From: Cellulophaga fucicola | GTDB lineage: Bacteria; Bacteroidota; Bacteroidia; Flavobacteriales; Flavobacteriaceae | NCBI RefSeq assembly: GCF_900119145.1 | Contig: NZ_FPIY01000007.1 | Span: forward strand, 43,622 to 107,621 | Reading direction: 5' to 3' | DNA: 64,000 nucleotides | Part shown: positions 1 to 8,367 of the stretch, in pieces | Numbering within the stretch: position 1 is the first letter of the stretch | Layout: every line of letters starts with the position of its first letter | The notes under the pieces: generated by a model | What the model was told of the DNA's origin: nothing | The model's input: only the letters and a program-made list of their open reading frames with translations | Databases searched by the model: none | Translations under genes and position numbers: made by a program

Positions 1-2642
1 GGACCACGAGACAACCACCTGTTTTCTACATCTACTGCTAAAAGTTCTTCAGATATTACAGAACTTTGCTGATATGTATTAGACATCATCATTGTTTTAA
101 ATAATGCTTTTACATCCCATCCAGATTCTACAAAACGAATAGCCAACCAGTCTAATAATTTAGGGTGCGTTGGTAAATTACCTTGATTACCAAAATCTTC
201 TGAGCTAACCACAAGACCATTTCCAAAAAGGTTTTGCCAATATCTATTTACCGTAACTCTTGCTGTTAATGGGTTGTCTTTATCTGTAATCCATTTAGCC
301 AAACCTAATCTATTTTTAGGCCATGCATCTTTCCAAGGAAAAATATCTTCAGGTACATTAGGAAAAACAGAATCTGTAGGAGAGTCATAATTACCACGAT
401 CTAGAATATAAGTTTGTCTAGGGGTTTTACGCTCTTTCATTACCATAATTTGTTTTACCACTTCGGTACTATCTACCAAAGCTTCTCTTTTATGCTCTAC
501 ATCTTTTAAGACCGACACATATTCCTGAGATTTTGTACTTAAAAAATACTTGGTTAACTCTTGCTTTTCTTTAGCGCTTAAGCTAGGATATGGTTTCTCT
601 TGAAGCTCTTTTAATTTATCTGATTTGCTAATTTGCAAAACTTCTACAGGAGAGATTTCTTTATCAAAGACCAATAAATTATCCACTACAGCACCGCCAA
701 TACCCTTATCTCTCCAAATAGCTCCAACTCTTAGGCCTGGCTCAAGCTTTGGACTCTCTTTTCCATAAAGCTGTAATCCATTAAAAACAATGTCTTTATA
801 AAGATTATCAAACTTCATCTTCGTTTTTAACTTTTCTCCATCTTGATAAATATTTATTCCTTTAGCTTTACTAGAACCATCATAGGTCATTGTTAACTGC
901 ACCCATTTTTCTTTGGGTATATCATTTAAAGATTCAATGACAATTGCATTATCTGGATATACATGTGCTAATAAAGCTTCAATTTTGTTTTCTTTTATTT
1001 TTAAATGATAACCTCTAAAACTATGCAGTTCAGAGCTATTCATTTTATGAAAAATTACACCATCATTAATTTCTTCAGGAATAAAAACTTGTATAGAAAT
1101 ACTAAAAGGCTGATTCCTTTTAAAAATTCCAATTTTATCTAAATCTAGCCAAGTATCTCCGTTCATAGCCAATCCTTTACCCGATGCACCTTCTTTATAA
1201 ATAGTCTTTTCATTTTTTACAAACTGTTGCCGCATTTGAACATTATTACTACCATTGCCTCCAATTGTATTTACAAGCTTTTGATCATCAAAATTAAAAG
1301 CTGCAATTAAACCGTCTGGCTTAGTATTTTTAGTGATATTTTTATAAGAACCATTAGCTAACCATTGTTCTGCTTTCTGACTTTCTGTAGTAATTGCTTT
1401 TGTTAATTTTTCTTCGCTAATTCTTACTATTTCATCTAAATAAGCAATAACTCCTTCTTGCTCTTTAGTAGGCAGCATCATAGCTGGTACAGGTGTTGCT
1501 AAATCCCAAGGTATTAAGCCTGTCTCATCTACATTATTAAAAAAACTGTACATTTCAAAATAGTTTTTCTGAGAAATAGGGTCGTACTTATGATCATGGC
1601 ATTTAGCACAAGCATAAGACAGTCCTAACATTCCTTGACTTACTGTAGCTGTTCTATCGGCTACATATTCAGATCTAAATTCCTCATCTATAATACCACC
1701 TTCTAAATTTTGCGGATGTAAGCGATTAAAAGTTGTTGCCAATTTTTGTTCTCGTGTGGCATTATCAAATAAATCTCCTGCCAATTGCCAAGTTAAAAAT
1801 TCGTTGTACGGCATATTTTTATTAAAAGACTTAATAACCCAATCTCTCCAAGGAGATGTATCTCTGTATTTATCATTACTGTACCCGTGAGTATCTGCAT
1901 ACCTAGAAACATCCATCCAGTCTAATGTCATTTGCTCTCCAAAATGCGGAGAAGCTAATAACCTGTCTAATTGCTTTTCAAATGCATTAACAGAGGTATC
2001 ATTTACAAATTCTTGTAGTTCTTCTGGTGTTGGTGGTAACCCAGTTAAATCAAAAGACGCTCTACGTAGTAATACTTCTTTTTCTGCCTTTTTAGAAGCT
2101 TTAAGATTGACCTCTTCTAATTTTGCTAGCACAAAATTATCTATAGCATTTGCTGCTAATTTAGCATCTTTAATTTTTGGTATACTTGGTTTTTCTGGTT
2201 TAATAAAAGCCCAATGATCTTTATATTCCGCTCCGTCTTCAATCCATTTTATTAAAACAGCCTTTTCATAATCTGTAAGAGTTAAATGCGAGCTAGGCGC
2301 AGGCATAATTAAATCTGGATCATTAGACATAATCCTATGAAAAAATTCACTTTTATTTAAGTTTCCTGGTGTTATAGCAAATTTCCCTGGAGTTTCTGTT
2401 AACTCTCCATATGCTAAAGTGGGATCATGCAATTGTAGACCTCCTTTTATGTTTCCCTTATCTGGACCGTGGCACAAATAGCATTTATCAGACAATATAG
2501 GTTTTACATGTTGATTAAAATCTACTTTTTCTGGCAAATTATTATATTCTACAGCAATCAATTCTGGTAGATCTGGACCGCCACAAGAACACAATAATAA
2601 AATAACACTTACTAGAATTAACAGTATCTTATTTTTTAACAT
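1..2642 (-). CDS. PSD1 / planctomycete-type cytochrome c lipoprotein (DUF1549-DUF1553), 3' end outside window
   Basis: An open frame runs from the ATG at 2642 to the left edge without a stop, so the C-terminus is missing. Residues 1-20 form a lipoprotein signal (LLLCSCGG), followed by a cytochrome-type CYLCH heme site at about residues 54-58 (PSCyt1). The DUF1549/PSCyt2 region follows (motifs DLTGLPPTPEE and RYADTHGYSND), with a second site, CAKCHDHKYDP. A LamG-like segment comes next and then the start of DUF1553 (NRYWQNLFGNGLV). The family was named from planctomycetes and also occurs in marine Bacteroidota near sulfatases and polysaccharide genes. The reaction is not established; an envelope redox role is inference. 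A TATTTTTG promoter box lies 26 bases upstream of the start. Confidence 0.9.
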   Translation of the reverse strand, partial: MLKNKILLILVSVILLLCSCGGPDLPELIAVEYNNLPEKVDFNQHVKPILSDKCYLCHGPDKGNIKGGLQLHDPTLAYGELTETPGKFAITPGNLNKSEFFHRIMSNDPDLIMPAPSSHLTLTDYEKAVLIKWIEDGAEYKDHWAFIKPEKPSIPKIKDAKLAANAIDNFVLAKLEEVNLKASKKAEKEVLLRRASFDLTGLPPTPEELQEFVNDTSVNAFEKQLDRLLASPHFGEQMTLDWMDVSRYADTHGYSNDKYRDTSPWRDWVIKSFNKNMPYNEFLTWQLAGDLFDNATREQKLATTFNRLHPQNLEGGIIDEEFRSEYVADRTATVSQGMLGLSYACAKCHDHKYDPISQKNYFEMYSFFNNVDETGLIPWDLATPVPAMMLPTKEQEGVIAYLDEIVRISEEKLTKAITTESQKAEQWLANGSYKNITKNTKPDGLIAAFNFDDQKLVNTIGGNGSNNVQMRQQFVKNEKTIYKEGASGKGLAMNGDTWLDLDKIGIFKRNQPFSISIQVFIPEEINDGVIFHKMNSSELHSFRGYHLKIKENKIEALLAHVYPDNAIVIESLNDIPKEKWVQLTMTYDGSSKAKGINIYQDGEKLKTKMKFDNLYKDIVFNGLQLYGKESPKLEPGLRVGAIWRDKGIGGAVVDNLLVFDKEISPVEVLQISKSDKLKELQEKPYPSLSAKEKQELTKYFLSTKSQEYVSVLKDVEHKREALVDSTEVVKQIMVMKERKTPRQTYILDRGNYDSPTDSVFPNVPEDIFPWKDAWPKNRLGLAKWITDKDNPLTARVTVNRYWQNLFGNGLVVSSEDFGNQGNLPTHPKLLDWLAIRFVESGWDVKALFKTMMMSNTYQQSSVISEELLAVDVENRWLSRG

Positions 2643-2667
2643 AAAAATTGATGATTATATAACTTCT

Positions 2668-2675
2668 CAAAAATA
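2668..2675 (-). promoter_or_regulatory. -7 promoter box of the PSD1 gene
   Basis: The minus strand reads TATTTTTG, matching the Bacteroidota -7 consensus TAnnTTTG, 26 bases upstream of the ATG at 2642. No clear -33 TTG is seen at the expected distance. The rest of the 224-base gap to the AraC gene shows no other convincing element. Confidence 0.45.
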
Positions 2676-2866
2676 AAATAACTAGATGCTATATTACTGA
2701 TCAAATCAGTCTATAAAATGTACTTTTCCGTTATGTTGAGTTTTTATCTAGTTATAAAATCCATAAAAAAGTTATATTTTAGTGCTAGTTATGGCTATTA
2801 GTGTAAGTAGATGTCTATTTAATAAAAAACACCTAATCAGACATTTTAAATAATTACAAGCTAATT

Positions 2867-3736
2867 ATGATAGAAATTTTGCAATCTCTGCGTTTAACAT
2901 TGCTTAATACAGGCTACGCTAAACTGGGAACATCTTGGAACTTTGATAATGTTATTAGTCCGTTTACTAGAATGTATTACATTACTAAAGGGTCTGCAAA
3001 AGTGTACCATAATGATAGTGTTTACATTTTAAAACCAGGCTATATATACTTAATTCCTAGTTTTACTTATGCTAGATATTTATGCGAGGATTACCACGAG
3101 CAATTTTATATTAGTTTTTTAGAAGAAATTAATAATGGCTTGTCTGTATATAATTTTAAAGGTTTTGAATACGAAGTTAAAGCAGACGAAAAATGTTTGT
3201 ATTATTTTGAAAGGTTAGTGCACTTAAATGCACATAGAGAAATTAAAAATAGTGATCCAAAAACGTACGATAATAGACCTACATTGCTAGATTTTATTAA
3301 ACAAAATGAAAACTTAACTACCAAAGAATTTATAGAGACACAAGGCATATTAACCATTTTGCTCTCTAAGTTTATTACAAATAATAAATTGCAAAAAGAG
3401 GTAAACTCGTCTAACTCTAATTTAAACCAAATACTAAATTACATAAACAAAAACCTACACTTACCAATTACTATAGAAGAGCTTGCAAGTAAATGTCATT
3501 ACAGTCCAGATTATTTTTCTAAATTGTTTCTACAGACTTACGGATTAAGACCTAATAAATACATACAATCTAAAAGAATAGAACGTGCACAATTATTACT
3601 ACTAACTACAAACGATTCTTTAGAAGAAGTAGCGCAAAAGGTGGGTTTTGAAAACGTTTCATACTTTTCTAGATCCTTTAAAAAGCACACAGAAAAAACA
3701 CCTGCTTCTTTTAGAAAGGAGCAGGTGAATATTTAA
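2867..3736 (+). CDS. AraC family transcriptional regulator
   Basis: The 289-residue protein has an N-terminal cupin-like sensor (roughly residues 20-100; a GYIYLIPSFTYARY segment resembles a sugar-binding jelly roll) and a C-terminal double helix-turn-helix from about residue 186. Typical AraC signatures are ITIEELASKCHYSPDYFSKLF and the second-helix region AQKVGFENVSYFSRSFKKHTEKTPASFR. It lies between the divergent PSD1 gene and the convergent Gfo/Idh oxidoreductase, so a local role controlling one or both is plausible but inferred. The effector is unknown. The ATG at 2867 is the only good start. Confidence 0.9.
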   Translation: MIEILQSLRLTLLNTGYAKLGTSWNFDNVISPFTRMYYITKGSAKVYHNDSVYILKPGYIYLIPSFTYARYLCEDYHEQFYISFLEEINNGLSVYNFKGFEYEVKADEKCLYYFERLVHLNAHREIKNSDPKTYDNRPTLLDFIKQNENLTTKEFIETQGILTILLSKFITNNKLQKEVNSSNSNLNQILNYINKNLHLPITIEELASKCHYSPDYFSKLFLQTYGLRPNKYIQSKRIERAQLLLLTTNDSLEEVAQKVGFENVSYFSRSFKKHTEKTPASFRKEQVNI

Positions 3737-3756
3737 ACTCAATTTATTTTTATTTT

Positions 3757-5079
3757 TTAGAATTTACGTTCTTTTCTACCACGCATTTTATTTGCCTCAC
3801 TATCATTTAAAAACTTTTCTTTTACAGGATCCCAGTTTAAATCTCTTCCTAAATTATAAGCAATATTGGCAATATTACAAACAGTTGCAGAACGGTGACC
3901 TGTTTCTACATCGCAAATAGGTTGTGTTCTATTTTTTATAGATGATATCCAATCTTGGTAGTGGTTTCCTTCTGTGTCATACAACTTAGTGTCTGACGCT
4001 GTTAACTCGGCTTTTATTAGATTTTCAGGTGTTGTTTCAAAATAGCCACGACTAATATCCATTGTACCTTCAGTCCCTATAAAACGAACTCCCCATCCTC
4101 TTCCAAAATCTTCATGTATCATTTCTACACCATTATCATAATACATTTTTAAACCTCTAACAGCATTTTTATCTGCTGGCATAACATACTTTACAGGTCC
4201 AGACCTATCCATACCTAAAGCCCATTGTACAATATCAAACATATGTGCTCCCCAATCGCAAAGTATACCTCCACCAACTTCTTCATAAAGTCTCCAGTCT
4301 GGCCAAAAATCTACATCGTTTCTAGAAGGTGCCAATCTATGGTTGTACTCTAGTAAAGGCGCTGGTCCGCACCACTTGTTCCAATTTACCTCGGTTGGTA
4401 AAGTTTCTGCTTTTAAGTTATATGGCACTGCAGGATCCCCAACGTTAACAAGAACCTGTTTTATGTCTCCTAAATATCCGTTTCTTACAAGTTCACAGGC
4501 TTTTCTAAAGTTTTTTCCAGAACGCTGCATACTACCAGTTTGTAATATTTTGCTTGTCTTTTTTGCCGTTTTAACTAAATCTATACCTTCATTAATATTA
4601 TGCGTTAAAGGTTTTTCACAGTATACATCCTTACCCGCTTTCATTGCATCTATAGCTTGTATTGCATGCCAATGATCTGGTGTAGCAATAACTACAGCAT
4701 CTATATCTTTACGGTCTAACAACTCATTATAATCTGTGTATGTTGTAACACCATTGTAACTATTTTGACTTCTTTTATCTGCGTAAATTTTATTTACAGC
4801 TCCTTTAAACCATTCGTTTTTTGTAGACCACACATCACAAGCTGCAATAATTTGTGAGTTTGTAGCTCCTACAAAATTACTAGCCAAACCTCTACTCTGT
4901 TTTCCTAATCCAATAAAACCTATGTTTACCCTGTCACTTGGCGCAACAAATCCTCTACCAAAAATATGTCTTGGTAATATAGTTACGGCTCCTGTTGCTA
5001 AGGCTGTTTTTGTGATAAAACCTCTTCTAGAAATTTTAGAACTAGACATTGGTTTTTTTTTGTTTTTTGAGTCTTTCAT
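3757..5079 (-). CDS. Gfo/Idh/MocA family oxidoreductase, Tat-exported
   Basis: This 440-residue NAD(P)-dependent sugar dehydrogenase-like protein starts with a twin-arginine signal (SRRGFITKTALATGA, about residues 17-31), so it probably acts in the periplasm with a cofactor bound before export. A Rossmann motif NIGFIGLGKQSRG follows at about residue 52. The conserved EKP motif (VYCEKPLTHN), whose lysine is the usual catalytic residue, is at about 153-162. Secreted members of this type are common in Bacteroidota carbohydrate loci and include glycosidase-like enzymes using NAD chemistry. The substrate cannot be read from sequence. It is convergent with the AraC gene, 20 bases apart. Confidence 0.88.
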   Translation of the reverse strand: MKDSKNKKKPMSSSKISRRGFITKTALATGAVTILPRHIFGRGFVAPSDRVNIGFIGLGKQSRGLASNFVGATNSQIIAACDVWSTKNEWFKGAVNKIYADKRSQNSYNGVTTYTDYNELLDRKDIDAVVIATPDHWHAIQAIDAMKAGKDVYCEKPLTHNINEGIDLVKTAKKTSKILQTGSMQRSGKNFRKACELVRNGYLGDIKQVLVNVGDPAVPYNLKAETLPTEVNWNKWCGPAPLLEYNHRLAPSRNDVDFWPDWRLYEEVGGGILCDWGAHMFDIVQWALGMDRSGPVKYVMPADKNAVRGLKMYYDNGVEMIHEDFGRGWGVRFIGTEGTMDISRGYFETTPENLIKAELTASDTKLYDTEGNHYQDWISSIKNRTQPICDVETGHRSATVCNIANIAYNLGRDLNWDPVKEKFLNDSEANKMRGRKERKF

Positions 5080-5210
5080 TGTAATAGGTTGTTTATTAAA
5101 GTTTGATTTAAAATATTTTCTTCAATAAAATTACTATTACTATAGTTTGCATAGTATTAGCAGTGTTTAAAATAGTACCATAAATGGTTTATTCCTGAGA
5201 AAAAAGCAAA

Positions 5211-5245
5211 AAAAAACCGAAAACATTATGTTTTCGGATTTTTTT
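5211..5245 (-). terminator. Rho-independent terminator after the MerR-B12 gene
   Basis: Perfect 8-bp stem CCGAAAAC/GTTTTCGG (5217-5224 and 5230-5237) with a five-base loop. An A-run on the left gives a U-tract for minus-strand transcription, just past the regulator's stop. The right-hand T-run would also allow function in the other direction. Confidence 0.75.
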
Positions 5246-5260
5246 GCTTTATATCGTAAA

Positions 5261-6136
5261 TTACGATATTCTGTCTCGTAATATATCTATTAACTCACCA
5301 GGATTAGAAACATAAATTGTTCTATCCTCAAAATATTTAGTTTCTAAATTTACAGGGTTACCAGAAACAAGAAGATCTACAGTAGTCTGACTTAATATAG
5401 CCTCTATTTTTTCCTTTATTCTATCTGGCACAGTAGTTACAAACATTGTCAATAACAGATTAGGCTTTACTATACTCTGCACAGATTCTATATTACTAAT
5501 AGGCACGTGCTGTCCCAAATAAAATACATTCCACCCTAAATCTTTTGCTATATACTGCGCTAACAAAAGTCCAATTTCATGGTGTTCATTTTCAGGTAAA
5601 AATAAAATAATTTTAGGTGCATTTTTATCTGGCAAAGGCAATGCATTAATTGCTGCAATTACTTTTTGTCTAATTAAATTGGATATAAAATGTTCTTGCG
5701 CTGGCATCACTTTATCAATACCCCACAAAACACCAATCTGATTTAAAAAAGGATAAATTAAATCTTTAATTGCATTTAACAACCCTTTACTTAATATTTG
5801 AGCATCTATAATTTTTATAAACTCGCGCTCATTCATCTCTAGCAAACCCAACATAAGCGCTGTTAGTTCATCTCCCTCTATAGGTTTTAGCAACACTTCT
5901 GTTACATTAGAATGTAACTCTTCATTAGACATCTTATCTATTTTAGATATCTTAAACCCATTACGTTGCAAAATACTTACATTAAGCAGCTTCCTTAACA
6001 ACTCATCTGTATAAAATCTAATATTAGTGTCTGTACGTTCTGGCTCTATAAAGCTATACCTACTCTCCCATTTTCTTAATGTATGTGCATTAATACCAGT
6101 AAGTGTAGCTACTTGCGACATTGAATAACTGCCCAT
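5261..6136 (-). CDS. MerR family regulator with cobalamin-binding domain (CarH/LitR-like candidate photoreceptor)
   Basis: The 291-residue protein has an N-terminal MerR winged helix (YSMSQVATLTGINAHTLRKWESRY, about residues 4-27). A B12-binding helical bundle and Rossmann domain follow from about residue 90. The two diagnostic cobalamin signatures are present: W138-x9-E148-H149 and E184-x-H186-x-x-G189, where H186 would be the lower axial ligand. In CarH and LitR, adenosylcobalamin makes a DNA-bound tetramer that light breaks apart, switching on carotenoid genes. The adjacent carotenoid operon and photolyase fit that role. Light response itself is inference. The gene diverges from the FAS1 lipoprotein; a TACTTTTG box lies at 6165-6158. 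Confidence 0.88.
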   Translation of the reverse strand: MGSYSMSQVATLTGINAHTLRKWESRYSFIEPERTDTNIRFYTDELLRKLLNVSILQRNGFKISKIDKMSNEELHSNVTEVLLKPIEGDELTALMLGLLEMNEREFIKIIDAQILSKGLLNAIKDLIYPFLNQIGVLWGIDKVMPAQEHFISNLIRQKVIAAINALPLPDKNAPKIILFLPENEHHEIGLLLAQYIAKDLGWNVFYLGQHVPISNIESVQSIVKPNLLLTMFVTTVPDRIKEKIEAILSQTTVDLLVSGNPVNLETKYFEDRTIYVSNPGELIDILRDRIS

Positions 6137-6157
6137 TTCTAATAATTTTTATAATAA

Positions 6158-6165
6158 CAAAAGTA
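6158..6165 (-). promoter_or_regulatory. -7 promoter box of the MerR-B12 gene
   Basis: The minus strand reads TACTTTTG, fitting TAnnTTTG, 21 bases before the ATG at 6136. No good -33 TTG is seen. Confidence 0.4.
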
Positions 6166-6192
6166 GTATAAAAATTAGGCTAGAAGTTATTT

Positions 6193-6277
6193 TTGTCTAA
6201 TTTTTTTTAAATTCTCCTAGACAATTTAAAATATTTTAATACATTTGTCCAACAATGAACCTATAAAAGTTAGACAT
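6193..6277. promoter_or_regulatory. Candidate operator array between MerR-B12 and FAS1 genes
   Basis: Four related 7-mers alternate in orientation: TTGTCTA at 6193-6199, TAGACAA at 6218-6224, TTGTCCA at 6245-6251 and TAGACAT at 6271-6277. Their starts are 25-27 bases apart. The first two form a perfect 7-bp inverted repeat. A plus-strand -7 box TACATTTG (6240-6247) overlaps the third, and the fourth touches the FAS1 start, so binding would block FAS1 transcription. CarH-type proteins bind arrays of repeated sites; assigning this one to the adjacent regulator is inference. Confidence 0.5.
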
Positions 6278-6278
6278 T

Positions 6279-8240
6279 ATGAAAATGAAAATTTATTTAT
6301 CCGCTTTAATTTTGTTCGTATTCGCCTTTACATCTTGTAATGACGATGATGACGCTACTGCTCCAGAACAAGCACAATTAAATATTGTAGAAACAGCTTC
6401 TGGCACAGATGCTCTTAGTTCTTTAGTTGCTGCTTTAGCTAAATCTGATGAGAGTCCAAACTCTGATCTTATTACTGCTTTAAGTGGTACAGGACCTTTT
6501 ACAGTTTTTGCTCCTACTAACGATGCATTTACTGCTTTATTTAATAGTTTGGAAGGCTATTCTTCTCTTGCAGATTTTGATACTGAAGAAGAAAAAGCTT
6601 TACTTGCAACAATTTTAAAATACCACGTTATTGAAGGTGCTGCTGTAGCTTCTAGTGACTTAACAGACGGCCAAGTAGTTACTACGCTACAAGGAGAAGA
6701 AATTACTATTAACCTTAACAATGGTGTATTTATTACAGATGCATCTGAGGTAGATGCACAAGTTGTTTCTGCAGATGTAGAAGCAACAAATGGTATTGTA
6801 CATGTAATTAACAAAGTATTACTACCACAAACAGTCATAGATGCAATAAACCTAGGAACACTTGTAGATGTAGTTGTTGCTAGCGATGCTCTTACTGTTT
6901 TAGAAGCTGCTGTTATAAAAGCTGGTTTAGCAGACACGCTTAGTTCTGACGGTCCTTTTACAGTTTTTGCTCCTACAGATGCTGCTTTTGTTGCATTATT
7001 AGATATGCTAGGAGATGATTATAATTCTTTAGAAGATTTTGATACTGAAGGAGAATTAGAGTTACTTAAAAACATTTTACTTTACCATGTTATACCTGCA
7101 AAGGTTTTATCTACAGATTTAGCTGCTGGTGAAGTTGGTACTGCTTTAGCAGGCAATTCTATAGAAGTTGTAGATAAAGATGGCACATTTGTTCTATCAG
7201 ATGCTTCTGATGTTAACGCAACTATTTCTATTGTAGATATTATGGCATCTAACGGTATTGCACACGTTATTGATAAAGTTTTATTACCACAAGCCGCTGT
7301 AGATTTTATAGCTTCTCAACAACCCAATATAGTTGAATTAGCTATAGCAACAAATGATTTATCTTTATTAGTTGGAGCTCTACAACAAGCGGATGCTGGA
7401 TTAGTAGACTTATTAGGAACAGACGGACCTTTTACAGTTTTTGCACCTACAAATGATGCCTTTGCTGCTTTATTAGATGAATTAGGAGATGATTATAATG
7501 AGCTTGCTGACTTTGACACTGAAGATGAAAAAGAAATGTTAGCTACAATTTTAAAATACCATGTAATAGCTGGTTCCGCAGCTTACTCTACAGATTTATC
7601 TAACGACCAAATGATAACTACTGCACAAGGAGAAGATGTAACTGTTAACTTAACAGGAGGTGTTTTTATACAAGATGCTACCGATACAGACGCAGAAGTA
7701 ACAACTGCAGATGTTATGGCTAAAAATGGTGTTGTACATATCATAGATAAAGTATTATTACCTCAAGAAATTGTAGATGCTTTACAACCTAATATTGTAG
7801 AACTTGCTATTGCTACAGATGATTTATCTTTATTAGTAACAGCTTTACAACAAGCTGATGCTGGCTTAGTAGAATTACTAGGAACTGAAGGACCATTTAC
7901 TGTTTTTGCACCAACAAATGATGCTTTTGCTGCGTTATTAAATGATTTAGGTGATGATTACACAAGCCTAGCAGATTTTGACACTGAAGAAGAAAAAACA
8001 TTATTAGAAAACATTCTTAAATACCATGTTGTTTCTGGAGCTGCTGTTATGTCTACAGACTTAACAGATGGCCAAGTTGTTGCAACAGCATTAGAACAAA
8101 ACATTACAATTAATTTAACTGGCGGGGTTTTTATTACCGACGCCACTGGTAATGACGCACAAGTTACAGCCGCAGATGTTGCTGCAAGTAACGGTGTTGT
8201 ACATATTATAGACAGAGTACTAATGCCAGATACTCATTAG
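6279..8240 (+). CDS. Lipoprotein with four fasciclin (FAS1) domains
   Basis: The 653-residue protein begins with a lipoprotein signal (FAFTSCNDDDD, lipid-bearing Cys about residue 20). Four FAS1 domains follow at about residues 35-183, 188-342, 348-499 and 503-652. Each carries the hallmark GPFTVFAPT(N/D)xAF and ends in NGxxHxIDKVLLP (one reads DRVLMP). FAS1 domains mediate adhesion, and bacterial versions are often surface-exposed. Domains 3 and 4 are near copies, pointing to a recent duplication. It is the first gene read away from the MerR-B12 regulator and upstream of the carotenoid genes, with a terminator between. A light-regulated envelope role is inferred. All domains are highly acidic. 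Confidence 0.92.
   Translation: MKMKIYLSALILFVFAFTSCNDDDDATAPEQAQLNIVETASGTDALSSLVAALAKSDESPNSDLITALSGTGPFTVFAPTNDAFTALFNSLEGYSSLADFDTEEEKALLATILKYHVIEGAAVASSDLTDGQVVTTLQGEEITINLNNGVFITDASEVDAQVVSADVEATNGIVHVINKVLLPQTVIDAINLGTLVDVVVASDALTVLEAAVIKAGLADTLSSDGPFTVFAPTDAAFVALLDMLGDDYNSLEDFDTEGELELLKNILLYHVIPAKVLSTDLAAGEVGTALAGNSIEVVDKDGTFVLSDASDVNATISIVDIMASNGIAHVIDKVLLPQAAVDFIASQQPNIVELAIATNDLSLLVGALQQADAGLVDLLGTDGPFTVFAPTNDAFAALLDELGDDYNELADFDTEDEKEMLATILKYHVIAGSAAYSTDLSNDQMITTAQGEDVTVNLTGGVFIQDATDTDAEVTTADVMAKNGVVHIIDKVLLPQEIVDALQPNIVELAIATDDLSLLVTALQQADAGLVELLGTEGPFTVFAPTNDAFAALLNDLGDDYTSLADFDTEEEKTLLENILKYHVVSGAAVMSTDLTDGQVVATALEQNITINLTGGVFITDATGNDAQVTAADVAASNGVVHIIDRVLMPDTH
7323..8236 (+). 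repeat. Tandem duplication of FAS1 domains 3 and 4
   Basis: Units starting at 7323 and 7788 (offset 465 bases, 155 codons) both begin PNIVELAIAT and stay closely similar through GPFTVFAPTNDAFAALL and the C-terminal DKVLLP/DRVLMP. Domains 1 and 2 are more diverged. The pattern suggests internal gene duplication and possible copy-number variation. Confidence 0.75.
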
Positions 8241-8286
8241 AATTATATTAGATTAACCTGTTGGTTGGGTTAATTTGGTTGTTGTG

Positions 8287-8314
8287 CCGGTGATGTAAAA
8301 ATCACCGGTTTTTT
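8287..8314 (+). terminator. Terminator after the FAS1 gene
   Basis: Perfect 8-bp GC-rich stem CCGGTGAT/ATCACCGG around a six-base loop, followed by TTTTTT. It separates the FAS1 gene from crtI, so the carotenoid operon probably has its own promoter or depends on partial readthrough. Confidence 0.85.
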
Positions 8315-8336
8315 AACATTATTTAAAAAACATATA

Positions 8337-8354
8337 GTATCTTACGGAAGATAC
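8337..8354. promoter_or_regulatory. Inverted repeat just upstream of crtI
   Basis: GTATCTT-ACGG-AAGATAC is a perfect 7-bp inverted repeat ending 13 bases before the crtI ATG. It could be an operator or an mRNA hairpin near the ribosome site. It has no T-run and differs from the TTGTCTA motif at 6193. Confidence 0.4.
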
Positions 8355-8367
8355 GTGTTAATACTTT

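Noticed and set aside
6557..6937. Long open frame on the minus strand inside the FAS1 gene (also 7958-8146)
   Set aside because: It mirrors the repetitive acidic FAS1 coding sequence, has Ser/Thr-rich composition typical of antisense frames and no promoter.
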